In this document: piece after piece, positions 8,870 through 16,156 of the stretch
Position numbering within the stretch: position 1 is the first letter of the stretch
Layout: every line of letters starts with the position of its first letter
Source: CAZUTK01 sp964623265
GTDB taxonomy: Bacteria; Electryoneota; B3-LCP
Length of the DNA: 64,000 nt
NCBI GenBank assembly: GCA_964623265.1
Contig: CAZUTK010000001.1
Span: 29,466 to 93,465 of the forward strand
Direction: 5' to 3'
Notes under the pieces: model-generated
Seen by the model: the letters and a program-made list of their open reading frames with translations, nothing else
Told to the model about the DNA's origin: nothing
Databases searched by the model: none
Translations under genes and position numbers: made by a program

Positions 8870-10030
8870 CTATGTGAACGCCGCCAAACCGGTCAATTCC
8901 TGCCCCAGAATCAGCGTGTGAATATCGTGTGTGCCTTCATAAGTGAACACCGATTCCAGATTGTTCATATGGCGGATGATGTTGTAGTCGTCGCAGATGC
9001 CGGATGCTCCCAAAATATCGCGGCAAACTCGCGCGATCTTCAACGCTGCTTCAACATTGTTGCGCTTCGCCATAGAAATAGCCGCGGGCTTGGCTCTGCC
9101 GCGATCCATCAACTGCCCCAACCGCAGACAGAGGAGCTGCGCGTTGGTGATGTCGGTCCACATTTGCGCCAATTTTGCCTGCACCAATTGAAATCCGGCG
9201 ATAGGCCGGTCGAACTGGATGCGGGTGCGGGCGTATTCCAGCGTCTCTTCGAAGCAGGCTTGAGCGGCTCCGATCGCACCCCAGGCGATGGAATAGCGCG
9301 CCTGATTCAAACACATCAGAGGCGCCTTCAATCCCCGCGCGGCGGGCAATTCATTCTGAAGCGGAATCCGACAATCATCGAGATGGATTTCGCTGCTGAC
9401 GGATACCCGCAGCGACCATTTGCCGGTAATTTCCGGCGCCGAGAACCCCGGAGTTCCCCTCTCAATCAGAAATCCCCGGATTTGATCCTCTTCGTCCTTC
9501 GCCCAGACCAGAGCCAGATGGGCGATGCCGGCATTGGTGGACCAGCGCTTGACGCCGTTCAACACCCAGGAATCGCCGTCTCTGCGGGCGCGGGTGATGA
9601 TGCCGCCGGGATTGGATCCGAAATCCGGCTCCGTCAGCCCGAAACACCCGATGATTTCACCTTTCGCCATCAGGGGAAGCCACCTGTCCTTCTGCTCCTG
9701 ACTCCCGAACGTCAGGATCGGATACATGCAGAGCCCGTTCTGGACGGACATGAAGCTGCGAAAGCCGGAGTCCGCGCGCTCCAGTTCCTGAGCAATCAAA
9801 CCGTATGCGATGTAATTCACTCCGGCGCAGCCGTAGCCCTGAATCGTGGATCCCAGCAGACCCAGATCCGCCATCTTGGGGATGAGTTCGGTCGGGAAGC
9901 GGGCTTCCCGGTTCCATTGGCGGATTCCGGGCATAATGTGGTCTTTCACGAAGGCGCGCACCGTATCCCGCACGGCGAGTTCGTCCTCCGTGAACAAAGA
10001 CTCGATCTCATATAGATCCGGGTAATTCAT
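8870..10030 (-). CDS. gcdH: Acyl-CoA dehydrogenase, glutaryl-CoA dehydrogenase type
   Basis: A 386-residue flavoprotein. The ACAD N-terminal helices, the beta domain (CFGLTEPDFGSNPGG) and the C-terminal helical domain are all present. The catalytic base is the Glu in FTYEGTHDIHTLILGQ, and the FRSFMSVQ segment carries the Arg that binds the gamma-carboxylate in glutaryl-CoA dehydrogenases. These two sites favour oxidation (with or without decarboxylation) of glutaryl-CoA to glutaconyl- or crotonyl-CoA, the last step of lysine, tryptophan and benzoyl-CoA breakdown. Whether it decarboxylates cannot be told from sequence. Crotonase, two phosphate acyltransferases and a kinase lie just upstream on the same strand. 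Confidence 0.88.
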   Translation of the reverse strand: MNYPDLYEIESLFTEDELAVRDTVRAFVKDHIMPGIRQWNREARFPTELIPKMADLGLLGSTIQGYGCAGVNYIAYGLIAQELERADSGFRSFMSVQNGLCMYPILTFGSQEQKDRWLPLMAKGEIIGCFGLTEPDFGSNPGGIITRARRDGDSWVLNGVKRWSTNAGIAHLALVWAKDEEDQIRGFLIERGTPGFSAPEITGKWSLRVSVSSEIHLDDCRIPLQNELPAARGLKAPLMCLNQARYSIAWGAIGAAQACFEETLEYARTRIQFDRPIAGFQLVQAKLAQMWTDITNAQLLCLRLGQLMDRGRAKPAAISMAKRNNVEAALKIARVCRDILGASGICDDYNIIRHMNNLESVFTYEGTHDIHTLILGQELTGLAAFT

Positions 10031-10093
10031 CCGCGTTCAACCACAGGATTTTCCATACAATTGAACAGAATGCTTCGGAATTCTTCACCGAAT

Positions 10094-10597
10094 TCACACT
10101 GCGGGCGGCTGCATACCATATTCCGCCCATTCTTCCAGCGCAGGTCCATAAACGCCGGGCACTTTCAATCCCGCCTGCCGCATCAATATCGTCATCTGAC
10201 CGCGGTGATGAATTTCGTGGAGGATCAAACCCATCAAGGATTCACCGCGCTTCCAGCGCTCGCCGTACATCTCATCCTCGACCGCTAGGGTGGAATCCGT
10301 CCACTTTGATTGAACCTGTTCTAAAAGCGTTCCGGCAACTTGCTGATAGGCTCGAAAGATCTCCCCCGCTCGCTGGGGAACCGGATCTGTGTGCTGGGCT
10401 CCCTTGAATTCCAATCCGGTTCTGCTCATCATTTCGGGGATGGTCGTGACGACGTGCCACGCTATGCGTCCCAAGGTGCGATTGCCGGGGACGACTAGAC
10501 GATCCAGCGATGAATCGGTCAACTGATTCAGGATCTTTTGCGTGGCGGCGGATTCTCTGAGCCAGAGGGTTTCGAATTCTGAAATGGTGTGAATCAT
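10094..10597 (-). CDS. DinB-family protein
   Basis: A 167-residue four-helix DinB/YfiT-like protein, a metal-binding family with thiol-transferase members and many of unknown role. The three metal-ligand histidines appear to be the His of RIAWHVV and the two of HEIHHRGQM. The start at 10597 has a GGAG seven bases upstream, which rules out the longer frame beginning at 10624. It stands between the acyl-CoA dehydrogenase and an unexplained 315-base stretch. Substrate unknown. Confidence 0.82.
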   Translation of the reverse strand: MIHTISEFETLWLRESAATQKILNQLTDSSLDRLVVPGNRTLGRIAWHVVTTIPEMMSRTGLEFKGAQHTDPVPQRAGEIFRAYQQVAGTLLEQVQSKWTDSTLAVEDEMYGERWKRGESLMGLILHEIHHRGQMTILMRQAGLKVPGVYGPALEEWAEYGMQPPAV

Positions 10598-10912
10598 AGA
10601 GCAACTCCATGGTTTCAGGAGCACCGTCAGGTGGATGTCCTGACAGAGCCGCCATTTTCTTTCTTCTTCAGACCCCGAGTAAGTTTCTCGCTTCCTCCAT
10701 CACGTCCGCCCGGTTTACGCTGAACGAAATCCTCTAAACCTCTCACGATGGGCGTTTGGTGAATACTCTTGTGAAGGTCGCCAGGGACGTTCACTAAAAC
10801 ACGAACCGCTATTAGTATGGTTTCATAAAAAATTCGCCCGTACCTCCGTAAGGTTGGCTCTCAATGAACCGTAAGAGTCCGCTTGTGGTAGCTTAAATCC
10901 GTTTTCGCTCAT
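10598..10912. other. Long intergenic stretch with overlapping open frames and hairpins
   Basis: Between the phosphate acyltransferase stop and dinB there is no recognised gene. Read on the minus strand, a frame without ATG is open from 10860 to 10627 (78 codons); its first plausible start is GTG at 10794, giving 55 residues with VNVPGDLHKS, then HQTPIVRGL, then GGSEKLTRG and a KENGGSVRTST tail. The other two frames also have open stretches over 10800-10900. Hairpins are visible: GTCAGG/CCTGAC at 10626-10644, GGACTCT/AGAGCC near 10856-10881, and ACCT/AGGT just beside it. It may be a dispersed repeat, a structured RNA, a decayed gene or a short gene. Confidence 0.5.
10627..10794 (-). CDS. Possible 55-residue small protein (GTG start), uncertain
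   Basis: This frame runs from GTG at 10794 to TGA at 10627 and would give a basic protein rich in Gly, Lys and Arg. It is listed because it is open, lies in an otherwise empty 315-base gap and its composition looks protein-like. Against it: no good ribosome site, no family recognised, and hairpins and other open frames overlap it, which is also what a non-coding repeat would show. Treat as a hypothesis only. Confidence 0.25.
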   Translation of the reverse strand: MNVPGDLHKSIHQTPIVRGLEDFVQRKPGGRDGGSEKLTRGLKKKENGGSVRTST

Positions 10913-11848
10913 CTATATTGTTTTCTTACTCTGAAGCAAAAGGATCGCCAGAGCAATGGAATTCACCCGCGAATCCGCGGGTTCGTAACGCGAATTCAGG
11001 ATGATCGGGCTCTTTCCGCCGATCACCAGTCCGGCGGACGGCGAATTCCCGTAAAGCATAATGGTCTTATATAAAGTGTGACTGGCTTCAATCGTATTCG
11101 TTATGACGATATCCGCTTTGCCGGCGACTTCGCCGCAAACTTTCTTCTCCCGGGCGACCACTTCGAAAAGCGCCACATCGAAAGAGAGCGGTCCATCCAC
11201 GATGCAATCGCCGAATTGTCCTCGGTCGGACATCTTCGCCATGACGGCACCTGTGATCGCCGTCGCCATTCCGGGATAGACCAGTTCAACGCCGGAAAGC
11301 AGCGCCACGCGCGGCTTCTCTATGCCCAAAGCCCGCGCTGTGCAGACGGCATTCGCGATGATGTCCGGCATAATCTCCAGATTGGGTGCGACGTTGATCC
11401 ACCCGTCGCTGACGATCAGAAACCGCCCCAGTGCTTGGGGATGAAACACGCCGACGTGCGACCAAACCCGCCCGCTCTTGAAGCCCAGACTTTCCTGAGC
11501 GACGACGAAGAGAAATTCGGACGAGGCGACAGCACCGCGCATCAACAAATCCGCTTCCCCGGCTACCACCAGTCGAACTGCGCCGGCGACTGTTCGCTGA
11601 GGATTTAGATCATTCACAATTTCGTATCGAGAACTATCCACACCGGCGGCTTTTGCGGCGTTCTTGATCTTGCCTGAATTGCCCAGGAGCACAGGCACAA
11701 TCAAGCCCAGATCCACTGCCATCTGAATGCTTTTCAGCGCGGCGACATCATCCGCGCCGGCAAGAGCCAGTCTTGCCGGACCACTTTTTTTCACGATTTC
11801 GAGCGAGGCTCGAATCACTTCATCAAAATCAGAAATGCGACTCAACAT
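10913..11848 (-). CDS. ptb: Phosphate acyl/butyryltransferase (second copy)
   Basis: A 311-residue member of the phosphate acetyl/butyryltransferase family, which exchanges CoA for phosphate on an acyl-CoA. Family signatures include ALAGADDVAALKSI, VGVFHPQALGRFLIVSDGWINVAP, and DGPLSFDVALFEV near the active site. The start is set at 11848, with GGGGAGA six bases upstream; the longer frame to 11986 overlaps the neighbouring homologue and is not credible. It overlaps the 3' end of that homologue by 20 bases, so the two are coupled. It differs from the upstream copy at many residues and probably uses another acyl chain. Confidence 0.88.
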   Translation of the reverse strand: MLSRISDFDEVIRASLEIVKKSGPARLALAGADDVAALKSIQMAVDLGLIVPVLLGNSGKIKNAAKAAGVDSSRYEIVNDLNPQRTVAGAVRLVVAGEADLLMRGAVASSEFLFVVAQESLGFKSGRVWSHVGVFHPQALGRFLIVSDGWINVAPNLEIMPDIIANAVCTARALGIEKPRVALLSGVELVYPGMATAITGAVMAKMSDRGQFGDCIVDGPLSFDVALFEVVAREKKVCGEVAGKADIVITNTIEASHTLYKTIMLYGNSPSAGLVIGGKSPIILNSRYEPADSRVNSIALAILLLQSKKTI

Positions 11849-12797
11849 GCTCGTTCTCCCCGGAAAGGTAATCGGATAATACGACAGCGATGGAAACCGA
11901 CGCCAATTTATTGCGCGGCGGATCGGTGCGGCTGACCAGCGATACCGGCACGGCGGCACCGACGATGACTCCGCAGAAGACGGCATCGCCGAATAGGATC
12001 AGGGCTTTGCCGCAAAGATTCCCTTCATCGAAGCTGTTGACCACGAGAACATCCGCCTGGCCGGCGATGGGGCTGGCGATTCCGTGCTGTTCGCAGACTT
12101 CCGGCACAGTTGCGGCGTCGAGCGTCAAAGGACCATCCACGATGGCGTTGCCGAAACGACCGCGCTGTCCCATCTTGGCGATGATTGCGTTTTCGCTGCT
12201 GTGAGGCATAGATAAATCCACCTGGTCTGTCGCGGCGAGCAATGCAATGCGCGGCGTCTCGATCCCCAGGGCTCGGGATACGGTCACGGCGTTCTCGATG
12301 ATCCGGATTTTCTGCTTCAGGTCGGGCGCGACCACCATGCCGCCGTCGGTGATGTTCAGCAGGCGCGGATAGGCGGGAAAGGACATCACGGCGCAGTGCG
12401 AGATCACTTCAGAGCGCCTCAATCCGCGCTCTTTCACCAGCACGGCTTTCAGAAGCGTCGAAGTGGGCAGAAATCCTTTCATGATGACGTCGGCTTCTTT
12501 CGCCACGGCGATGTCCGCCGCCAAAGCGGCGGCGGAAGCGGCATCTTGCGCAGGGCGAATCGAGAAATCCGCCAAGTCCAAATTCAGCGATTCCGCTAGC
12601 TTCTGAATTCGGTCGCGATCTCCGATGAGAATCGCGTCCGCGATCCCTTTTTCCCGAGCATCGCAGACCGCCTGCAGCACCGCGGCATCTTCGGCGGCAG
12701 CGACGACCACGCGCCGCATCCGCCTGCGGCTGATCTCCTGAGCGCGCGCTACCACACCCTGCCAATCCTGAATGGGAAGATTTCCGGAATTCACCAT
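11829..12797 (-). CDS. ptb: Phosphate butyryltransferase (first copy)
   Basis: A 322-residue paralogue of the gene that follows it, with the same family blocks: ADVIMKGFLPTSTLLKAVL, RLLNITDGGMVVAPDLKQK, IVDGPLTLDAATV and NSFDEGNLCGKAL. It converts butyryl-CoA or a similar acyl-CoA to acyl phosphate, which the adjacent kinase uses to make ATP. It starts five bases after the stop of the butyrate kinase gene, so kinase and transferase are in one operon. A MKGFLPTSTL block like this is standard in Ptb proteins, so this copy is the likelier butyryl enzyme. Confidence 0.9.
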   Translation of the reverse strand: MVNSGNLPIQDWQGVVARAQEISRRRMRRVVVAAAEDAAVLQAVCDAREKGIADAILIGDRDRIQKLAESLNLDLADFSIRPAQDAASAAALAADIAVAKEADVIMKGFLPTSTLLKAVLVKERGLRRSEVISHCAVMSFPAYPRLLNITDGGMVVAPDLKQKIRIIENAVTVSRALGIETPRIALLAATDQVDLSMPHSSENAIIAKMGQRGRFGNAIVDGPLTLDAATVPEVCEQHGIASPIAGQADVLVVNSFDEGNLCGKALILFGDAVFCGVIVGAAVPVSLVSRTDPPRNKLASVSIAVVLSDYLSGENEHVESHF

Positions 12798-12802
12798 AAC
12801 GT

Positions 12803-13867
12803 TCAGTAAGTCTTCGCCTCTTCTTTCCCCTGCAATACTCGAAACGCCCCCAGAGCCAGCGCCTCCATCTCCTTCTCGCCGGCGATGACGAATATCTTTC
12901 CCAAATAACTGATGTATTCCTTCAATCCGGTCGTCAGCCGCGTCGAATGCGCCATCCCGCCGGTCAAGATGATCCCATCCAGGTCGCCCTTCAGGACAGC
13001 CGCCATAGCGCCGATTTCCTTCGCGATTTGATAGATCATCGCATCGTAATAAAGCCGAGCTTCAGGATCGCCTGCTTCGATACGCCGCTCGATTTCCACC
13101 AGGTCGGAAGTGCCCAGATAGCCTTTTAATCCCGATTCCGTGGAGAGCTTTTGCAAAAGCCTTTCCTCGTTGAAGTTGCCGGAGAAACACAATTTCACCA
13201 GAGCGCCGATGGGTAAAGCACCGGCGCGTTCCGGCGAGAAGGGTCCCATCCCCAGCAAGCCGTCGTTAACGTCGCAAATCCGACCCCCTTGCAAGGCGCA
13301 GATCGAGAGCCCGCCGCCCATATGTGCGACGACGAATCGTGTCTCTTCAATGCTCTTGCCGATCATCGCGGCGGCTTCGCGCGCGGTCGCCTTGATGTTC
13401 AAAGCGTGCGACCGACATTTGCGCTGAATTTCCGGGACGCCGGAAATCCGAGCCAGATCGGTGAACTCATCCACCGTCACCGGATCCACGACGAAACAGG
13501 GGATATCCAGCTTACGCGCGAAGTGGTGACTCAGGATGGCGCCCAGGTTGGAAGCGTGGTTGCTGTATTTTCCGGAGCGCAGATCCTCCAGCATCCGTTG
13601 ATTGATGAAATACGTCCCGCCTTCCAACGGCCGAAGGGGACCGCCGCGCCCCACCACCGCCGCCAGCTTTTCTTCCGTCAACCAGTCCCCCACTGCTTCT
13701 TCCACCGCGTTTTTGCGCAGTTCGAATTGATCCACGACCCGGGGATAGCGGGCAAGTTCCTCGGAAGGGTGGGCGATCGTCTGCTGGAGCAGAGGTCCCG
13801 TTAAGCTCCAGACGGCAATTTTCGTCGAGGTGGAACCAGGATTGATGACTAAGACTGCGGAATTCAT
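12803..13867 (-). CDS. buk: Butyrate kinase
   Basis: A 354-residue acetate/butyrate kinase-fold protein (ASKHA superfamily). It opens with VLVINPGSTSTKIAVW, the phosphate-1 motif of the family, and has HASNLGAILSH and VVAHMGGGLSICAL plus the late adenosine motif DGIILTGGMAHSTRL. The reaction is butyryl phosphate plus ADP to butyrate plus ATP. Branched or aryl-acyl phosphates are possible substrates in relatives. It is followed by two phosphate acyltransferase genes and preceded by a crotonase gene, so the four genes form a substrate-level phosphorylation module. Confidence 0.93.
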   Translation of the reverse strand: MNSAVLVINPGSTSTKIAVWSLTGPLLQQTIAHPSEELARYPRVVDQFELRKNAVEEAVGDWLTEEKLAAVVGRGGPLRPLEGGTYFINQRMLEDLRSGKYSNHASNLGAILSHHFARKLDIPCFVVDPVTVDEFTDLARISGVPEIQRKCRSHALNIKATAREAAAMIGKSIEETRFVVAHMGGGLSICALQGGRICDVNDGLLGMGPFSPERAGALPIGALVKLCFSGNFNEERLLQKLSTESGLKGYLGTSDLVEIERRIEAGDPEARLYYDAMIYQIAKEIGAMAAVLKGDLDGIILTGGMAHSTRLTTGLKEYISYLGKIFVIAGEKEMEALALGAFRVLQGKEEAKTY

Positions 13868-13900
13868 AAAGTCGGTTGACTCCGATGGATCGCACGTGCC

Positions 13901-14683
13901 CTATCTGCCTTTGAACTGCGCCGGCCTTTTCTCCAGAAAGGCTTGCGTCCCTTCCCGCATATCTTCCGTAGTGCAGGAAAGCGCGAAGAGATGCGCTTCC
14001 AGCCTTAACGCATCCGACAGATTCATCTCGAAGCCGCGGTTCACGGCGTTCAACACGCAGGATACGGCGATCGGTCCTTTGGACATGACCTTTTTGCAGA
14101 ATTCCTTCGATTTCGGCAGCAGCTCAGCAGCAGGGAAAACTTTATTCACCAGCCCGATCCGATGCGCCTCCTCCGCTCCGATCATATCCCCCGACAGACA
14201 GAGTTCCAGCGCGATGCCGGGTCCCACCAGCCGAGCCAGCCGTTGTGTGCCGCCGTATCCGGGAATGATGCCGAGATTGACTTCCGGCTGTCCGAAGCGG
14301 GCGGTCTCCGATGCGAAACGCACGTGAGCCGCCATCGCCAATTCGCAGCCGCCGCCCAGAGCAAATCCGTTGACTGCCGCGACGACGGGTTTTTCCAGGT
14401 GTTGAATCAGATTGTAGACTTCTTGGCCGTTCAACGCGAAGCGAAGACCCGAGACCGCATCCAGGCGGTTGATTTCCGAAATATCGGCGCCGGCGACGAA
14501 TGCTTTTTCACCGGCGCCGGTGATGATCGCGGTCTTAATATTGGGATCTTCCTGAATGCGCGTGAACGCCGCGCGGAGTTCGTTTACTGTGGCGATGGTC
14601 AGGGCATTCAGGCTCTTAGGACGATTCACTGTGACGAGGGCGATGCCGTCTTCGATCTCGAAGAGGATGTTCTCGTAGTTCAT
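13901..14683 (-). CDS. Enoyl-CoA hydratase (crotonase)
   Basis: A 260-residue crotonase. The oxyanion and catalytic residues are clear: AFVAGADISEI, GFALGGGCELAMAAHVRFA with the first Glu, and FGQPEVNLGIIPGYGGTQRL with the second Glu. It hydrates trans-2-enoyl-CoA to 3-hydroxyacyl-CoA, most likely crotonyl-CoA here. The ATG at 14683 has GGAGG at correct spacing; a TTG four codons earlier overlaps the ribosome site and is rejected. It sits 33 bases before buk. The gcdH product crotonyl-CoA would be its natural substrate. Confidence 0.92.
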   Translation of the reverse strand: MNYENILFEIEDGIALVTVNRPKSLNALTIATVNELRAAFTRIQEDPNIKTAIITGAGEKAFVAGADISEINRLDAVSGLRFALNGQEVYNLIQHLEKPVVAAVNGFALGGGCELAMAAHVRFASETARFGQPEVNLGIIPGYGGTQRLARLVGPGIALELCLSGDMIGAEEAHRIGLVNKVFPAAELLPKSKEFCKKVMSKGPIAVSCVLNAVNRGFEMNLSDALRLEAHLFALSCTTEDMREGTQAFLEKRPAQFKGR

Positions 14684-14713
14684 AATTGCCTCCAACGATA
14701 TAAATTTCCCGGG

Positions 14714-14971
14714 TCATTTGACGATCTGCAGTGCCAGGTAAACCGCCAGGATGATCACGGCGAGGATGAAGACCACGGACAACGTCTCCTTCAAGGGGAA
14801 CTGCTTGTGCGAATCCACGCGCTTGCGGCGCCGTTTCTTCAACTCGTATTCCGCCCGGGTGATGTACTTCACATTCCCCGCGCGGTCAACGACTTTGATC
14901 TTCTCTTCGCCGGTGTCATCCGCGGCATTTTCCGATCGCGGCATTTCCGGAGAGTGATTCTTCGGTTCCAT
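14714..14971 (-). CDS. Small single-pass membrane protein
   Basis: An 85-residue protein with a charged N-terminal half (EEKIKVVDRAGNVKYITRAEYELKKRRRKR) and one C-terminal transmembrane helix at about residues 61-82. The start MEPKNHSPEM is preferred because the frame upstream runs through a terminator. It lies 30 bases before the crotonase gene and may head that operon. Tail-anchored topology with a strongly basic stretch next to the membrane suggests an inside-basic orientation. No family recognised. Confidence 0.6.
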   Translation of the reverse strand: MEPKNHSPEMPRSENAADDTGEEKIKVVDRAGNVKYITRAEYELKKRRRKRVDSHKQFPLKETLSVVFILAVIILAVYLALQIVK

Positions 14972-15004
14972 CTGATTGATCGTTCGTAAAAAAGTGTACA
15001 GCAG

Positions 15005-15030
15005 AAAAAAGGAGGGCTTCCGCCCTCCTT
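15005..15030 (-). terminator. Intrinsic terminator after the GNAT-like gene
   Basis: On the minus strand an AAGGAGGGC arm (plus-strand coordinates 15030-15022) pairs with GCCCTCCTT (15017-15009) around a four-base GGAA loop and is followed by six Ts (15010-15005). It ends transcription from the gene at 15090-16103 and separates it from the crotonase operon. Confidence 0.85.
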
Positions 15031-15089
15031 CCGTCCAAATCCGCACCTGGTTGTAGCTGCATCGTGAGATACTGCTTCCGCTTGAGACG

Positions 15090-16103
15090 TCAGAGGGCGG
15101 TGTAATAACGAGGCTCCGCCGGCTTGTTTTCGTCATAGATGAAGCCGCGGTTGATGAGAAACGATCCGTTCTCCTCATCGGCGCAGAGCACAAAACCGGG
15201 GATGTCATCCGTATTCCAGATCTGGGCGGCGATGCGCACTAATTCATAGAGCAGTTCTCGATCGTCTTCTTTTCCGGTCGGCACCCAGACGCTCAAGCGC
15301 CAATAATCTTCGGGATCCGAAAGGGTCCAAAGCCAGAGCAGAGCGACGATGCTGGATCCCTGATGTTCGAGGTGGATTTTGTACGTCGGCTTCCGTCGCA
15401 GGGATGCTTTCATCTCCGGAATGAGCTCGAATTCGTCCGAAAGCGAAGCCCACCAGTAGCCTGGGGGGATGGATTGATCCTGCGCGAATAACTCGTGGAT
15501 GGGGAGCTCGGTGCGCGGCACTTCTTCCAGCCGGTACACTCCGGTGCCTGGGGTTATATTCGCGCGTGCAATCCGGTAGAGGCGCGTTAACGCCAGTAAT
15601 TCCCAGCGGCGGTCGTCCAGGTTGGCGGTCACCGCGCGGGAGCTGAACGGACAGATGGCGAGAGTCGAGTATCCCCGGCTGCGAATTTCCTTTTTCGCCT
15701 GAGCGTACAACTTGGAGATGGGATCTTCCACGAAATGAGTATCTAATTCGAGGATGATGATTGAGCCCGTTTTCCCCAGCGGCGACGGCTCTTCTGCGCA
15801 CCAGATCTCGGTGAAGGCGACGATTCGCTTCATCACGCCTTCGGTTTCTTCCGCCGCCAGCGTCAAGCCGCCGTTTTTGGTGAGCCAGTTGAAGTGATTT
15901 TTATAGAGAAACGGATCACACCAAACACCGGCGTTCAGATATCTCTGGTACAGAGTGAGTTTTTCCCAGGGAACCAGATTCGTCTTTTTCACCGGGTCGG
16001 TGTACCATTCGTCATAACCGGTGTGCCGCTGCCAGAGCCGGCGGTTGGATAGAGAAACGATGGCGTTGATGTCGGAAGGACGTACAGGTCTGATGGTGAT
16101 CAC
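15090..16103 (-). CDS. GNAT-like N-terminal domain protein, unknown
   Basis: A 337-residue cytosolic protein. The first residues, MITIRPVRPSDINAIVSLSN, are the classic opening of a GNAT acetyltransferase. The acetyl-CoA loop Q/RxxGxG is not seen in its usual form; SRGYSTLAICPFSS near residue 146 may correspond to it. The C-terminal half (LEHQGSSIVALLWLW, then ENGSFLINRGFIYDE) looks like a second, degenerate GNAT fold, giving a tandem arrangement. GTG start with AGAGG five bases upstream. Substrate unknown; a terminator follows. Confidence 0.6.
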   Translation of the reverse strand: MITIRPVRPSDINAIVSLSNRRLWQRHTGYDEWYTDPVKKTNLVPWEKLTLYQRYLNAGVWCDPFLYKNHFNWLTKNGGLTLAAEETEGVMKRIVAFTEIWCAEEPSPLGKTGSIIILELDTHFVEDPISKLYAQAKKEIRSRGYSTLAICPFSSRAVTANLDDRRWELLALTRLYRIARANITPGTGVYRLEEVPRTELPIHELFAQDQSIPPGYWWASLSDEFELIPEMKASLRRKPTYKIHLEHQGSSIVALLWLWTLSDPEDYWRLSVWVPTGKEDDRELLYELVRIAAQIWNTDDIPGFVLCADEENGSFLINRGFIYDENKPAEPRYYTAL

Positions 16104-16156
16104 ATTTACCTCTGAATGTCACTATATGGAAAATGATTTTTTATTTATGTGCGTCG

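Noticed and set aside
10856..10881. tRNA gene in the 10.6-10.9 kb spacer
   Set aside because: Hairpins are present but there is no acceptor stem, T-loop GTTCGA pattern or CCA-type end.
14972..15208. N-terminal extension of the small membrane protein frame up to 15208
   Set aside because: It runs through the terminator hairpin at 15005-15030 and overlaps the GNAT-like gene; the MEPKNHSPEM start fits a single-helix protein.
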